This document shows positions 1-8,770 of a stretch of DNA of 64,000 nt, piece after piece. Numbering within the stretch: the stretch's first letter is position 1; each line of letters opens with the position of its first letter. The notes beneath the pieces are model-generated. The model made no database searches, was not told the origin of the DNA, and was given only the letters and a program-made list of their open reading frames with translations. Both the position numbers and the translations under genes were made by a program. The stretch is from Erwinia rhapontici (GTDB lineage Bacteria > Pseudomonadota > Gammaproteobacteria > Enterobacterales > Enterobacteriaceae), in the NCBI RefSeq assembly GCF_012271765.1, contig NZ_VRKO01000003.1, forward strand, positions 1 to 64,000. Reading direction: 5' to 3'.

Positions 1-23
1 AGCTTCCTGTTGCGAGGTGGCGT

Positions 24-51
24 ATATTACGCTTTCCTCCTTCGGAGTCAA
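24..51 (-). promoter_or_regulatory. rRNA operon promoter P2
   Basis: Reading leftward, a TTGACT -35 (46-51) and a TAATAT -10 (24-29) are separated by 16 bp. This is the second of two tandem promoters upstream of clpB-adjacent rRNA genes in enterobacteria (rrnG in E. coli). The 16S gene would begin beyond the left edge. Confidence 0.8.
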
Positions 52-145
52 CTTCTTTTTGAGAAGTTTTTCCGGCGGTTCAGATGCTTCCTGAACCTCC
101 TGACACGTTGACTTGTAAGCCGTTGTTCCGTGTCAGTGGAGGCGC

Positions 146-173
146 AGTATAGGGATTTTCTGGCGACTGACAA
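146..173 (-). promoter_or_regulatory. rRNA operon promoter P1
   Basis: TTGTCA -35 (168-173), 16 bp spacer and TATACT -10 (146-151), followed by a GC-rich discriminator and the leader motif CACTGACACGGAACAACGG typical of enterobacterial rrn P1. The A/T-rich stretch at about 181-220 sits where an UP element would be. The GC-rich discriminator fits stringent and growth-rate control, as known for rrn P1 promoters. Confidence 0.85.
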
Positions 174-253
174 GGGCTAATTGCAAAAAACTTTTCACAT
201 GCTTATTTTTCATGCAAAAGCCGCTTATGACCTCGATTTATGCTGCTTTAATA

Positions 254-284
254 AACAGAAATGGGCCAAAGGCCCATTTCTGTT
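254..284 (-). terminator. clpB terminator hairpin
   Basis: Perfect 14-bp inverted repeat (254-267 with 271-284) around a 3-nt loop, starting 12 bp past the clpB stop. The downstream tail on the minus strand (TTTATT) is short, but the stem is strong. It separates clpB from the rRNA promoters. Confidence 0.75.
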
Positions 285-295
285 ACTTCCCGTGA

Positions 296-2869
296 TTACT
301 GATGTGCGACGATTACGCCATCCTGTACATCCATTTCTATGGTTTTCCCCGGAATCAGCGCACCAGAAAGTATCTGCTGTGCCAGCGGGTTCTCAATTTG
401 CTGCTGAATTGCACGTTTCAGCGGCCTTGCCCCATAGACCGGGTCATAACCATTTTCACCCAGCTTCTGCAGCGCCGCTTCAGAGATATGCAGAGCATAC
501 CCACGATCGTCCAGACGCTGATACAGGCGTGCAAGCTGGATGCGTGCAATAGAAGCAATATGTTGCTCACCCAGCGGATGGAAGACGACCAGTTCATCAA
601 TACGGTTGATGAACTCCGGACGGAAGTTCTGGCTGACAACCGACAACACCAGTTCTTTCATCTCACCGTAGCTCAATGCACCGAAACGTTCCTGGATCAA
701 ATCAGACCCCAGGTTCGATGTCATGATCACCACCGTATTACGGAAGTCGACCGTCCTGCCCTGCCCGTCAGTAAGACGGCCATCATCCAGCACCTGCAAC
801 AGAATGTTAAACACATCCGGATGCGCTTTTTCTACTTCATCCAGAAGGATGACAGAGTAAGGTCTGCGGCGAACCGCCTCGGTCAGATACCCCCCTTCTT
901 CATAACCGACATAGCCCGGAGGTGCCCCGACGAGACGAGACACTGAGTGTTTTTCCATAAACTCGGACATATCGATACGCACCATCGCGTCATCGCTGTC
1001 GAACATAAAGTTAGCCAGTGCCTTACACAACTCGGTTTTCCCTACCCCGGTTGGCCCAAGGAACAGGAACGAACCAATCGGGCGATTCGGGTCGGCCAGG
1101 CCAGCACGGCTGCGACGAATCGCATTCGATACCGCTTCTACTGCCTCATTCTGACCAATCACCCGCGTATGCAACTCCTGCTCCATACGCAGTAACTTGT
1201 CACGCTCACCTTCCATCATGCGAGCAACAGGAATACCGGTCCAACGTGCCAACACATCAGCAATCTCAACATCGGTAACACGGTTACGCAGCAGCCGCAT
1301 GGTTTTACCTTCGGTCTGCGTCGCGGCAGCAAGCTGTTTTTCCAGCTCTGGAATTTTCCCGTATTGCAGCTCGGACATCTGCCCGAGGTCTCCCTGACGA
1401 CGTGCCTGCTCCATGGCCAGCTTCGCCTGTTCTAACTCAGTTTTAATATGCTGAGTACCAGAGAGCTCCGCTTTTTCAGCTTTCCACTCTTCTTCCAGTT
1501 CTGAGTATTCACGCTCTTTCTGGTTCAGCTCAGTTTCCAGCATCTCCAGCCGTTTGATACTGGCATCGTCAGACTCTTTCTTCAGCGCCTGCTGTTCCAG
1601 TTTCAACTGAATGATACGTCGCTCAAGGCGGTCAAGAGACTCTGGCTTCGAGTCGATCTGCATACGAATACTCGACGCGGCCTCATCAATCAGGTCAATC
1701 GCCTTATCCGGTAACTTACGGTCAGAAATGTAGCGATGCGATAAAGTCGCCGCTGCCACGATAGCCGGGTCAGTAATCTGCACATGGTGATGCAGTTCAT
1801 AACGCTCTTTCAGCCCACGCAGGATCGCGATGGTATCTTCCACACTCGGTTCAGCAACAAAAACCTTCTGGAAGCGTCGCTCCAGCGCAGCATCTTTTTC
1901 TATATACTGGCGATATTCATCCAGGGTGGTGGCGCCCACGCAGTGCAGTTCACCACGCGCCAGTGCAGGTTTCAGCATGTTGCCCGCGTCCATCGCGCCA
2001 TCAGCCTTACCGGCACCGACCATGGTGTGCAACTCGTCAATAAACAGAATGACATTGCCTTCCTGTTTCGACAGGTCGCTGAGTACCGCTTTCAGGCGCT
2101 CTTCGAATTCACCACGATATTTGGCACCCGCCACCAGCGCTCCCATATCAAGTGCCAGTACCCGGCGGCCTTTCAGACCTTCTGGCACTTCACCATTAAT
2201 AATGCGCTGCGCGAGGCCTTCAACGATGGCGGTTTTACCAACACCAGGTTCACCGATCAGTACCGGGTTGTTTTTAGTACGGCGCTGCAAGACCTGAATC
2301 GTACGACGAATTTCTTCGTCACGGCCAATAACCGGGTCAAGTTTACCCAGCTCCGCGCGCTCGGTCAGATCGATGGTGTATTTTTTCAATGCCTGGCGCT
2401 GATCTTCAGCTCCCTGGTCGTTCACGCTATCGCCTCCACGCATCTGGTCGATCGCTTTCGTCAGCTTATCGCTGGTGACCCCCGCAGATTTGAGCAAATC
2501 TGCCAGAGAACCACGCGAGTCAAGCGCCGCCAGAACGAATAATTCGGATGAAATAAAGTTGTCGGCACGTTTTTGCGCCAGTTTGTCACACAGGTTAAGC
2601 ACCCGTACCAGGTCAGCAGAAGGTTGAACATCACCCTCGGTGCCTTCGACCTGCGGTAAACGGCTGAGTGCCTGTTCAATGTTGGTACGCAGTGAAGCGA
2701 CATCAACACCGGCAGCGGTCAGTAAAGGACGAACGGATCCGCCATCCTGATTGAGCAACGCGCTCATCAGATGCAGAGGTTCGATGAATTGATTGTCACG
2801 GCCGAGGGCCAGAGATTGAGCATCAGCCAGAGCCAGCTGAAATTTGTTAGTAAGACGATCCAGACGCAT
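296..2869 (-). CDS. clpB: ClpB disaggregase chaperone
   Basis: 857-residue Hsp100 AAA+ unfoldase that, with DnaK-DnaJ-GrpE, threads and resolubilises aggregated proteins in the cytoplasm. Visible architecture: Clp N-domain (about 1-145), first AAA+ module with Walker A GEPGVGKT at 206-213, a long charged coiled-coil middle domain (about 400-530) and a second AAA+ module with GPTGVGKT near 605. The length matches E. coli ClpB. A sigma-32-type promoter lies just upstream and a hairpin terminator just downstream, so it is probably a single heat-shock unit, although pgeF upstream reads the same way. An internal GTG (codon 149, at 2423-2425) has a GGAGG ribosome site 7 nt before it (2433-2437), matching the known alternative start of the short ClpB form that lacks the N-domain. 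Confidence 0.98.
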   Translation of the reverse strand: MRLDRLTNKFQLALADAQSLALGRDNQFIEPLHLMSALLNQDGGSVRPLLTAAGVDVASLRTNIEQALSRLPQVEGTEGDVQPSADLVRVLNLCDKLAQKRADNFISSELFVLAALDSRGSLADLLKSAGVTSDKLTKAIDQMRGGDSVNDQGAEDQRQALKKYTIDLTERAELGKLDPVIGRDEEIRRTIQVLQRRTKNNPVLIGEPGVGKTAIVEGLAQRIINGEVPEGLKGRRVLALDMGALVAGAKYRGEFEERLKAVLSDLSKQEGNVILFIDELHTMVGAGKADGAMDAGNMLKPALARGELHCVGATTLDEYRQYIEKDAALERRFQKVFVAEPSVEDTIAILRGLKERYELHHHVQITDPAIVAAATLSHRYISDRKLPDKAIDLIDEAASSIRMQIDSKPESLDRLERRIIQLKLEQQALKKESDDASIKRLEMLETELNQKEREYSELEEEWKAEKAELSGTQHIKTELEQAKLAMEQARRQGDLGQMSELQYGKIPELEKQLAAATQTEGKTMRLLRNRVTDVEIADVLARWTGIPVARMMEGERDKLLRMEQELHTRVIGQNEAVEAVSNAIRRSRAGLADPNRPIGSFLFLGPTGVGKTELCKALANFMFDSDDAMVRIDMSEFMEKHSVSRLVGAPPGYVGYEEGGYLTEAVRRRPYSVILLDEVEKAHPDVFNILLQVLDDGRLTDGQGRTVDFRNTVVIMTSNLGSDLIQERFGALSYGEMKELVLSVVSQNFRPEFINRIDELVVFHPLGEQHIASIARIQLARLYQRLDDRGYALHISEAALQKLGENGYDPVYGARPLKRAIQQQIENPLAQQILSGALIPGKTIEMDVQDGVIVAHQ

Positions 2870-2906
2870 AATTTCCCCCTATCAGGTCAAATTGCTACTG
2901 GAGATT

Positions 2907-2935
2907 AAATGAGGTCATCCCTCAAATTTTTCAAG
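2907..2935 (-). promoter_or_regulatory. sigma-32 heat-shock promoter of clpB
   Basis: CTTGAAA (2929-2935) and CCTCATTT (2907-2914) are separated by 14 bp, close to the sigma-32 consensus CTTGAAA-N13-17-CCCCATNT. It lies 38 bp upstream of the clpB start. clpB is a classical RpoH-regulon gene in E. coli. Confidence 0.75.
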
Positions 2936-2994
2936 GTAATGACCTGACATTTTGGAGAAAAAAACATCAATCCGGACCGTCTTATGGCGCTAGG

Positions 2995-3723
2995 TTATAT
3001 CAGCCAGATCAAACTTGCCATACGGCCAGTGACGCCATCGCGTCGGAAGGAGAAAAATTGCTCACTTTGATTGAGGGTACATTGGCCGTCACCCCAGACG
3101 TGGCGCACGCCGATGGCCTCTAAACGCTGTTTTGCTAAATGTCCGAGATCGGCATAAAACTTTTCACCCTTAGGGAAAAAAGCGGCTGCGGCGGCTGGAT
3201 TTTGCGCAATAAAAGCCTCACGCACTTCCGGCCCGACCTCAAAAGCATCCGGACCAATCGCCGGGCCAAGCCAGGCGAAAATCTGCGACGGAGGGGCAGA
3301 AAAGGCATTAATTGTTGCCTCCAGCACGCCATCACATAATCCACGCCATCCAGCATGCGCGGCAGCCACTTCCTGGCCATCCTGCGAACAAAAAAGCACC
3401 GGCAGACAGTCAGCCGTCATCACAGCACAGACAACGCCAGGGGTTCGGGTATAAGCCGCATCCGCACGCAGTGAAGCCGGCACCTTCCAGTCCAGCGTCA
3501 GAACCTCTGTACCATGAACCTGCTCAAGCCATTGTGGCATGGACGGTAAATCGGCCAGTTCCAGCAGGCGCTGACGGTTAGTCTGCACATGCTGCAACTC
3601 ATCGCCCACATGAGCACCGAGGTTAAGACTGTCCCACGGTGCCTGGCTGACGCCCCCCTGGCGCGTACTGCTGCACGCGCGAACGTTAGCGGGGGCCGAC
3701 CACTTTGGTACAATCAGGCTCAT
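2995..3723 (-). CDS. pgeF: Peptidoglycan editing factor PgeF (laccase-domain family)
   Basis: 242-residue YfiH/PgeF protein (DUF152, multicopper polyphenol oxidase fold). The E. coli protein prevents wrongly built muropeptides from entering peptidoglycan; family members also act as purine nucleoside phosphorylases. The metal-binding set is present: His70 in QVHGTEV, Cys106 in TADCLP and His123 in HAGWRGL. Its ATG overlaps the rluD stop by one base (TAATG), so the two genes should be translationally coupled. clpB follows 125 bp downstream but has its own heat-shock promoter. Confidence 0.93.
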   Translation of the reverse strand: MSLIVPKWSAPANVRACSSTRQGGVSQAPWDSLNLGAHVGDELQHVQTNRQRLLELADLPSMPQWLEQVHGTEVLTLDWKVPASLRADAAYTRTPGVVCAVMTADCLPVLFCSQDGQEVAAAHAGWRGLCDGVLEATINAFSAPPSQIFAWLGPAIGPDAFEVGPEVREAFIAQNPAAAAAFFPKGEKFYADLGHLAKQRLEAIGVRHVWGDGQCTLNQSEQFFSFRRDGVTGRMASLIWLI

Positions 3724-4700
3724 TACCAGTCCAGTTGCTCTTTAAATTCTTCGGTATCCGCTTTCAGCGCATTGATCAAATCGACCATGTCCTGTGGCAG
3801 CGGTGCATGCCATTCCATTTCAATCCCGGTAATCGGGTGATAGAGACGGAGCATCGTGGCGTGCAGGGCCTGACGATCGAAACCACGCAGCGTACTGATA
3901 AAGGCATCTGATGCCCCTTTCGGTGGGCGTGGACGACCACCGTACAGCGGATCACCCACCAGCGGATGATTAATGTGCGACATATGCACACGGATCTGGT
4001 GAGTACGGCCAGTTTCCAGACGCAGGCGTAAACGCGTATGGGCACGGAAATGCTCCATAATACGGTAATGCGTCGTGGCTGGTTTACCCATCGGATGCAC
4101 TGCCATGTGGGTACGTTTAGTCGAGTGACGACTGATCGGTTGATCAACCGTACCGCCTGCTGTCATACGACCAATAGCCACGGCTTCATACTCGCGAGTG
4201 AATTCGCGCAGTTGGAGTGACTCCACCAGATGCGTCTGTGCAGGGACCGTTTTCGCCACCACCATCAGACCTGTCGTATCTTTATCCAGACGGTGCACAA
4301 TGCCAGCACGAGGCACATCCGCAATCGCCGGGAAATGATGCAACAGTGCATTCAGCACCGTGCCATCAGGATTACCGGCTCCCGGATGAACCACCAGATC
4401 GCGCGGTTTGTTAATCACCAGAATGTCGTCATCTTCATAGACAATGTTCAGTGGGATATCCTGCGCTTCCCAGCGAGCTTCTTCGTCAATTTCCGCATCG
4501 ATGATAATTTGCTCACCGCCGAGCACTTTTTCTTTCGGTTTGTCGATAATTGCACCGTTGACGGTGATGCGACGGTCGAGAATCCATTCTTTTATGCGAG
4601 AACGTGAATAATCAGGGAACAATTCGGCCAAAGCCTGATCTAAGCGTTGTCCGAGTTGCGATTCGGATACCGTTGCGTTGAGTTTTACTTGTTGTGCCAT
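3723..4700 (-). CDS. rluD: 23S rRNA pseudouridine(1911/1915/1917) synthase RluD
   Basis: 325-residue RluA-family pseudouridine synthase. RluD makes three pseudouridines in helix 69 of 23S rRNA, needed for normal subunit assembly and release-factor function. An S4-like RNA-binding domain (about 17-75) is followed by the catalytic domain with the HRLD motif at 136-139; Asp139 is the nucleophile position known in E. coli. First gene of rluD-pgeF, divergent from bamD across a 134-bp gap. Confidence 0.97.
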   Translation of the reverse strand: MAQQVKLNATVSESQLGQRLDQALAELFPDYSRSRIKEWILDRRITVNGAIIDKPKEKVLGGEQIIIDAEIDEEARWEAQDIPLNIVYEDDDILVINKPRDLVVHPGAGNPDGTVLNALLHHFPAIADVPRAGIVHRLDKDTTGLMVVAKTVPAQTHLVESLQLREFTREYEAVAIGRMTAGGTVDQPISRHSTKRTHMAVHPMGKPATTHYRIMEHFRAHTRLRLRLETGRTHQIRVHMSHINHPLVGDPLYGGRPRPPKGASDAFISTLRGFDRQALHATMLRLYHPITGIEMEWHAPLPQDMVDLINALKADTEEFKEQLDW

Positions 4701-4834
4701 AAATAAACAGCTTCTTCGTTAACGTTGGGTTTTCACGGCGATGCCGTTTAATATAATGTGCTATCGTACCTGGTCACTATCGGAAGCTTAACGGACAGCT
4801 TCCTGAATAACACTCTGAGGATAAGCAAATCGTC

Positions 4835-5566
4835 ATGACGCGTATGAAATATCTGGTGGCTGCAGCCACGTTGAGCCTGGCATTAGCTGGATGTTCCGGC
4901 TCCAAGGATGTGGTGCCTGACAGCCCGCCTTCCGAGATTTATGCCACTGCCCAGCAAAAACTGCAGGACGGTAACTTTAAAGGAGCAATAACGCAACTGG
5001 AAGCGCTTGATAACCGCTATCCATTCGGCCCTTACTCCCAGCAAGTTCAGCTAGACCTGATCTACGCATACTACAAAAATGCCGATTTGCCGCTGGCGCA
5101 AGCCGCCATTGACCGCTTTATGCGCCTGAATCCAACGCATCCGAACATTGATTACGTTATTTATATGCGTGGTCTGACGGACATGGCGCTGGATGACAGT
5201 GCATTGCAAGGCTTTTTTGGTATCGACCGCTCAGACCGCGATCCAACCCATGCGCGTGATGCTTTCAAAGACTTCTCGCAGCTGCTGCGTGGCTATCCAA
5301 ACAGCCAGTATGCAACCGATGCACGCAAGCGCCTGGTGTTCCTGAAAGATCGTCTGGCGAAATATGAGTTATCCGTGGCGGAATTCTACACTAAACGCGA
5401 GGCGTATGTCGCTGTGGTTAACCGTGTAGAGCAAATGCTGAAAGATTACCCGGATACAAAGGCTACGCGCACTGCACTGCCGCTGATGGAAAATGCTTAC
5501 CGTCATCTGCAGCTGAATGCAGAAGCCGATCGTGTGGCAAAAATCATTGCGACCAATCAGGCCTGA
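4835..5566 (+). CDS. bamD: Outer-membrane assembly lipoprotein BamD
   Basis: 243-residue lipoprotein of the BAM complex, essential for folding beta-barrel proteins into the outer membrane together with BamA. A signal peptide ends in the lipobox LAGC, with Cys20 as the lipidated residue. The mature part consists of TPR-like helical repeats (about 30-240) and keeps conserved segments such as [11 protein letters not shown] and [10 protein letters not shown]. The length is close to E. coli BamD (245). It is monocistronic in appearance, with a hairpin terminator directly after it. Confidence 0.97.
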   Translation: MTRMKYLVAAATLSLALAGCSGSKDVVPDSPPSEIYATAQQKLQDGNFKGAITQLEALDNRYPFGPYSQQVQLDLIYAYYKNADLPLAQAAIDRFMRLNPTHPNIDYVIYMRGLTDMALDDSALQGFFGIDRSDRDPTHARDAFKDFSQLLRGYPNSQYATDARKRLVFLKDRLAKYELSVAEFYTKREAYVAVVNRVEQMLKDYPDTKATRTALPLMENAYRHLQLNAEADRVAKIIATNQA

Positions 5567-5578
5567 GTCTGACCTGAC

Positions 5579-5611
5579 AAAAATGGCAGCCTCTGGGCTG
5601 CCATTTTTTTT
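5579..5611 (+). terminator. bamD intrinsic terminator
   Basis: A-run, GGCAGCC...GGCTGCC stem and a run of eight T residues, 13 bp after the bamD stop. Classical Rho-independent terminator. Confidence 0.9.
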
Positions 5612-5755
5612 GACTAAAAAACGGCAAAATGCCAAATTTCCAGTCAGGTTAACCTATCAACAATGCCACTGAAAATGCCCCTCGACAACCCCCAGAGCCC
5701 TATTTACCCGCCCATCTCACAGTTTTGTTCTTCTTGACAAAAAGCGACAAAATAA

Positions 5756-5797
5756 CGTGATTTTGATCACACATTTTCACACTTTTCGCGGTATGCT
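5756..5797 (+). promoter_or_regulatory. CRP-type site and -10 of raiA promoter
   Basis: CGTGA-N6-TCACA at 5756-5771 differs by one base from the CRP consensus TGTGA-N6-TCACA. A TATGCT -10 lies at 5792-5797. The site centre (5763.5) is about 41 bp before the expected start point near 5804-5805, the class II activator position. CRP activation of raiA is known in E. coli; here it is inferred from the motif. Confidence 0.6.
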
Positions 5798-5835
5798 GGG
5801 TTCACCAAGACGGAAATGACAGAGAGGTAAGCACT

Positions 5836-6174
5836 ATGGTACTGAACATTACCAGCAAGCAAATGGAAATTACTCCGGCTATCCGCCAACATGTCGAAGA
5901 CCGTCTCGCCAAACTTGAAAAGTGGCAAACTCATCTGATAAATCCACACATTGTTTTGTCAAAAGAGCCGAAAGAGTTTGTTGCCGATGCAACTATCAAT
6001 ACGCCAAACGGCCCGCTGATTGCCAGCGCCAAGCATGAAGATATGTACACAGCCATCAACGATCTGATTAACAAGCTGGAACGTCAGCTGAATAAAGTTC
6101 AGCATAAAGGTGAAGCGCGCCGCGCCACCGCCAGTGTTAAAGATCTGAGTGTGGTTGAGACAGACGAAGAGTAA
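5836..6174 (+). CDS. raiA: Ribosome hibernation factor RaiA (YfiA)
   Basis: 112-residue HPF/RaiA-family protein that binds the decoding channel of the 30S subunit in stationary phase and cold, blocking translation and keeping ribosomes as inactive 70S. The N-terminal sequence ([17 protein letters not shown]) and the beta-alpha-beta-beta-beta-alpha fold region match the E. coli protein (113 residues). A CRP-like class II promoter precedes it and a strong terminator follows. Confidence 0.96.
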   Translation: MVLNITSKQMEITPAIRQHVEDRLAKLEKWQTHLINPHIVLSKEPKEFVADATINTPNGPLIASAKHEDMYTAINDLINKLERQLNKVQHKGEARRATASVKDLSVVETDEE

Positions 6175-6191
6175 TCGGTTTAAACCGTCAT

Positions 6192-6216
6192 AACGCGCCT
6201 GCGGGCGCGTTTTTTA
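6192..6216 (+). terminator. raiA intrinsic terminator
   Basis: AACGCGCC / GGGCGCGTT hairpin with a 3-nt loop followed by TTTTTATT, 17 bp past the raiA stop. Confidence 0.9.
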
Positions 6217-6245
6217 TTGACAGAATGAAATTGCAGCGGTTACTT
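6217..6245 (+). promoter_or_regulatory. phe operon promoter
   Basis: Perfect TTGACA -35 (6217-6222), 17 bp spacer and a weak TTACTT -10 (6240-6245; TACTTT one base later is equivalent). It lies immediately upstream of the pheL leader and starts inside the T-tail of the raiA terminator. Confidence 0.6.
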
Positions 6246-6273
6246 TATCCTTCCAGACATCATGGATAGCACA

Positions 6274-6330
6274 ATGAAATCAGCACCGTTTTTCTTCGCA
6301 TTCTTTTTTACCTTCTTTACCTTCCCCTGA
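6274..6330 (+). CDS. pheL: phe leader peptide PheL
   Basis: An 18-codon reading frame, MKSAPFFFAFFFTFFTFP, with nine phenylalanine codons, directly before an attenuator and pheA. Ribosome stalling at the Phe codons when tRNA-Phe is uncharged favours the antiterminator and lets pheA be transcribed. E. coli PheL has 15 residues with seven Phe; the extra TFF-type segment near the end lengthens this one. Too short for standard gene finders but unambiguous from composition and context. Confidence 0.92.
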   Translation: MKSAPFFFAFFFTFFTFP

Positions 6331-6408
6331 TTTGGGAGGCAATTCGTCGTGTAAGAGTGAATGCGAAGACGAACATTAAAGCCTCCCAAACGGGAGGCTT
6401 TTTTTTTA
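6331..6408 (+). terminator. pheA attenuator (antiterminator and terminator)
   Basis: The terminator is a 9-bp stem (6379-6387 with 6392-6400) followed by a run of T to 6408. The competing antiterminator is exact: TTTGGGAGGC at 6331-6340 is the reverse complement of GCCTCCCAAA at 6381-6390, with an extra TTCGTC/GACGAA pairing inside. A pause hairpin forms from CTTCCC at the end of pheL with GGGAGG. This is the full set of structures expected for Phe-tRNA attenuation. Confidence 0.92.
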
Positions 6409-6431
6409 GTAACATCTGACAGGTAGCAAAT

Positions 6432-7592
6432 ATGAATCCCGAAAATCCTTTGCTGGCTCTGCGCGGTAAGATCAGCGCACTGGACGAACAACTGCTGGCC
6501 CTGCTGGCCCAGCGCCGTGCGCTGGCGGTAGAAGTTGCTGAGGCCAAAATGGCCACCCACCGTCCCGTCCGTGATATCGACCGCGAACGCGATCTGCTTG
6601 AGCACCTGATCACTCTGGGCAAAGGCCATAAGCTGGATGCGCATTACATCACACGCCTGTTTCAGCAAATCATTGAAGATTCCGTGCTGACTCAGCAGGC
6701 GCTGCTGCAAAAACATCTGAACAACACCAACGCTCACTCTGCGCGCATCGCCTTTCTCGGGCCAAAAGGCTCTTACTCGCATCTGGCATCACGCCACTAT
6801 GCCGCACGTCATTTCGATAACTTCATTGAGAATGGCTGCCTGAAGTTTCACGATATCTTCAATCAGGTTGAAACCGGGCTGGCTGACTACGCCGTGCTGC
6901 CGGTTGAGAATACGACTTCAGGGTCAATCACTGATGTCTATGACCTGTTGCAGCAAACCAGCCTGTCTATTGTCGGTGAGATCACTATCCCTATTGATCA
7001 CTGCGTCCTCGTCTCCGGTAATACTGACCTGCAGCAGATTGAGACAGTCTACAGTCACCCTCAGCCATTCCAGCAGTGCAGCCAGTTCATCAATCGTCAT
7101 CCGCACTGGAAAATTGAGTACACCGAAAGTACTGCGGCTGCGATGGAGAGAGTCGCTGCCATGAATTCACCGAAAGTTGCCGCGCTGGGCAGTGAAGCCG
7201 GCGGTGAGCTTTATGGTTTACAGGTGCTGGAGCGGAATCTGGCTAACCAGCGCCAGAACATTACCCGCTTCATCGTACTGGCCCGTAAGCCGGTCGAGGT
7301 TTCACTCCAGGTTCCGGCAAAAACCACGCTGATTATGGCCACTGGCCAGCAGGCAGGCGCCCTGGTGGAAGCTCTGCTGGTGCTGCGAAAACATAATCTG
7401 ACAATGAGTAAACTGGAGTCGCGCCCGATTAACGGGAATCCATGGCAGGAGATGTTTTACATCGATTTCCAGGGCAACCTGAATACCGATGCTGTACAGC
7501 AGGCGCTAAGCGAGCTGACGCCAATCACACGTTCCCTGAAGGTACTGGGCTGCTACCCTAGCGAAAACGTCGTCGCCATCGATCCCCAATAA
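6432..7592 (+). CDS. pheA: Bifunctional chorismate mutase/prephenate dehydratase PheA
   Basis: 386-residue P-protein: chorismate to prephenate (chorismate mutase, about 1-95), prephenate to phenylpyruvate (dehydratase, about 100-285) and a C-terminal ACT domain (about 295-386) that binds phenylalanine for feedback inhibition. The mutase helix carries the conserved [13 protein letters not shown]; the ACT region carries [11 protein letters not shown] and ESRP. Expression is set by the PheL attenuator directly upstream. In E. coli pheA converges directly on tyrA; here two extra genes lie between them. Confidence 0.98.
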   Translation: MNPENPLLALRGKISALDEQLLALLAQRRALAVEVAEAKMATHRPVRDIDRERDLLEHLITLGKGHKLDAHYITRLFQQIIEDSVLTQQALLQKHLNNTNAHSARIAFLGPKGSYSHLASRHYAARHFDNFIENGCLKFHDIFNQVETGLADYAVLPVENTTSGSITDVYDLLQQTSLSIVGEITIPIDHCVLVSGNTDLQQIETVYSHPQPFQQCSQFINRHPHWKIEYTESTAAAMERVAAMNSPKVAALGSEAGGELYGLQVLERNLANQRQNITRFIVLARKPVEVSLQVPAKTTLIMATGQQAGALVEALLVLRKHNLTMSKLESRPINGNPWQEMFYIDFQGNLNTDAVQQALSELTPITRSLKVLGCYPSENVVAIDPQ

Positions 7593-7604
7593 CGCCGGAC
7601 ACCT

Positions 7605-7634
7605 CGCCAGCCCAATCGCGGCTGGTGATTTTCC
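7605..7634 (+). terminator. Possible pheA terminator
   Basis: CGCCAGCC (7605-7612) pairs with GGCTGGTG (7620-7627) with one G-T wobble, followed by ATTTTCC. It lies 12 bp after the pheA stop. The tail is weak, so partial readthrough into the next gene is possible. Confidence 0.5.
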
Positions 7635-7654
7635 CCTTTTGCCACAGAGAATCA

Positions 7655-7699
7655 TTTACCCTGTGATGTCGATCGCTATATCATAAGATATACAACGAT
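7655..7699 (+). promoter_or_regulatory. Promoter overlapped by a ModE-like operator
   Basis: A TTTACC -35 (7655-7660), 16 bp spacer and TATATC -10 (7677-7682) are overlapped by the dyad ATCGCTATAT-N8-ATACAACGAT (7672-7699). Both half-sites fit ATCGYTRTAT, and the 24-bp spacing between the outer CG pairs fits my memory of the molybdate-responsive ModE operator (CGNTATATA-N6-TATATANCG). A dyad covering the -10 implies repression. It lies 12 bp before the next gene. The motif is visible; ModE binding is an inference. Confidence 0.55.
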
Positions 7700-7711
7700 A
7701 CTCAGGCAGCG

Positions 7712-8770
7712 ATGATGACTTCCCTTTTCCGCTCTTTTTCCGTACTTATTCTTTCTGCTTTATTCGTTTTTTCTGCGCAAGCATCACGCCAGGTAACCGA
7801 TCAGCTCGGTCGTCAGGTGACATTGCCCGATCGCGTTGATCGGGTCGTCGTCCTTCAGCATCAGACCTTAAATCTACTGGTACAGCTCGATGCCACGGGA
7901 AAAATAGTCGGCATTCTCAGCAACTGGAAACAGCAGCTGGGCGACGGCTATGCACGTCTGGTACCCCAGTTGAATACGTTGCCGATGCTGGGCGATCTGA
8001 CCCATGTTGATCTGGAGAAGCTGGTTGCCCTTCATCCGCAGGTGGTGTTTGTCACGAACTATGCGCCCCAGGAAATGATTGATCAGATTCAGGATCTCGG
8101 CATCGCTGTTATTGCCATCTCTCTGCATACCGACAGCGGCACACAGCAGGCCCAGCTCAACCCACAGTTAGAAAATGAAGAACAGGCCTACAATGATGGC
8201 CTTGCACAGGGTATCCGTCTGATTGGCGAGGTGGTCAATCAGCAAAAGCAGGCCGACGCTCTGGTTGCAGAAACCTTTAAACAGCGTCAGCAGGTTGCCG
8301 ACCGGCTCAAGGACATTCCGGAAAAAGAGCGTATTCGTGTCTACATGGCTAACCCCGATCTGACAACCTATGGTTCGGGGAAATACACCGGGCTGATGAT
8401 GGCGCATGCCGGAGCAATGAACGTTGCCGCATCAACCGTTAAGGGCTACAAGCAGGTTTCAATGGAGCAAATTCTGGCATGGAATCCGCAGGTCATCTTT
8501 GTCCAGGACCGTTATCCAAAAGTACTCGACGAGATTAACCAGCAGCCCGCCTGGCAGGCCGTGGATGCCGTCAAAAATCACCGGGTTTATCTGATGCCAG
8601 AGTATGCCAAGGCCTGGGGCTACCCGATGCCGGAAGCGATGGCACTGGGAGAATTGTGGATGGCGAAGAAACTGTACCCGGCCAGATTTACGGATATTGA
8701 TATGCAGCAGCAGGCAGACAGCTGGTATCAACGTTTTTACCGTACTCACTACCACGGCAACAACGGATGA
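7712..8770 (+). CDS. Periplasmic ABC substrate-binding protein, TroA/FecB fold, MolA-like candidate
   Basis: 352 residues with a Sec signal peptide (about 1-24, cleavage after FSAQA), then a FecB/TroA-type binding domain (PF01497-like): DQLGRQVTLPDRVDRVVVL at the start, and the pattern LVALHPQVVFVTNY and ILAWNPQVIFV that marks the two lobes. Such proteins deliver iron-siderophores, vitamin B12 or, in the MolA branch (Haemophilus HI1472), molybdate and tungstate. A ModE-like operator upstream and a ModA-like partner overlapping by 4 bp (ATGA) favour an oxyanion such as molybdate. No permease or ATPase gene lies nearby, so it would have to work with a transporter encoded elsewhere. The first of two adjacent ATG codons was used. 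Substrate is an inference. Confidence 0.75.
   Translation: MMTSLFRSFSVLILSALFVFSAQASRQVTDQLGRQVTLPDRVDRVVVLQHQTLNLLVQLDATGKIVGILSNWKQQLGDGYARLVPQLNTLPMLGDLTHVDLEKLVALHPQVVFVTNYAPQEMIDQIQDLGIAVIAISLHTDSGTQQAQLNPQLENEEQAYNDGLAQGIRLIGEVVNQQKQADALVAETFKQRQQVADRLKDIPEKERIRVYMANPDLTTYGSGKYTGLMMAHAGAMNVAASTVKGYKQVSMEQILAWNPQVIFVQDRYPKVLDEINQQPAWQAVDAVKNHRVYLMPEYAKAWGYPMPEAMALGELWMAKKLYPARFTDIDMQQQADSWYQRFYRTHYHGNNG

Noticed and set aside
1784-2542. Long open frame antisense to clpB (252 codons); similar long antisense frames opposite alaS (30990-31673), the M16 protease (40226-41032) and narG (56627-57424)
   Set aside because: They mirror highly conserved genes, have no recognisable domains or ribosome sites, and follow from codon bias of the real gene.
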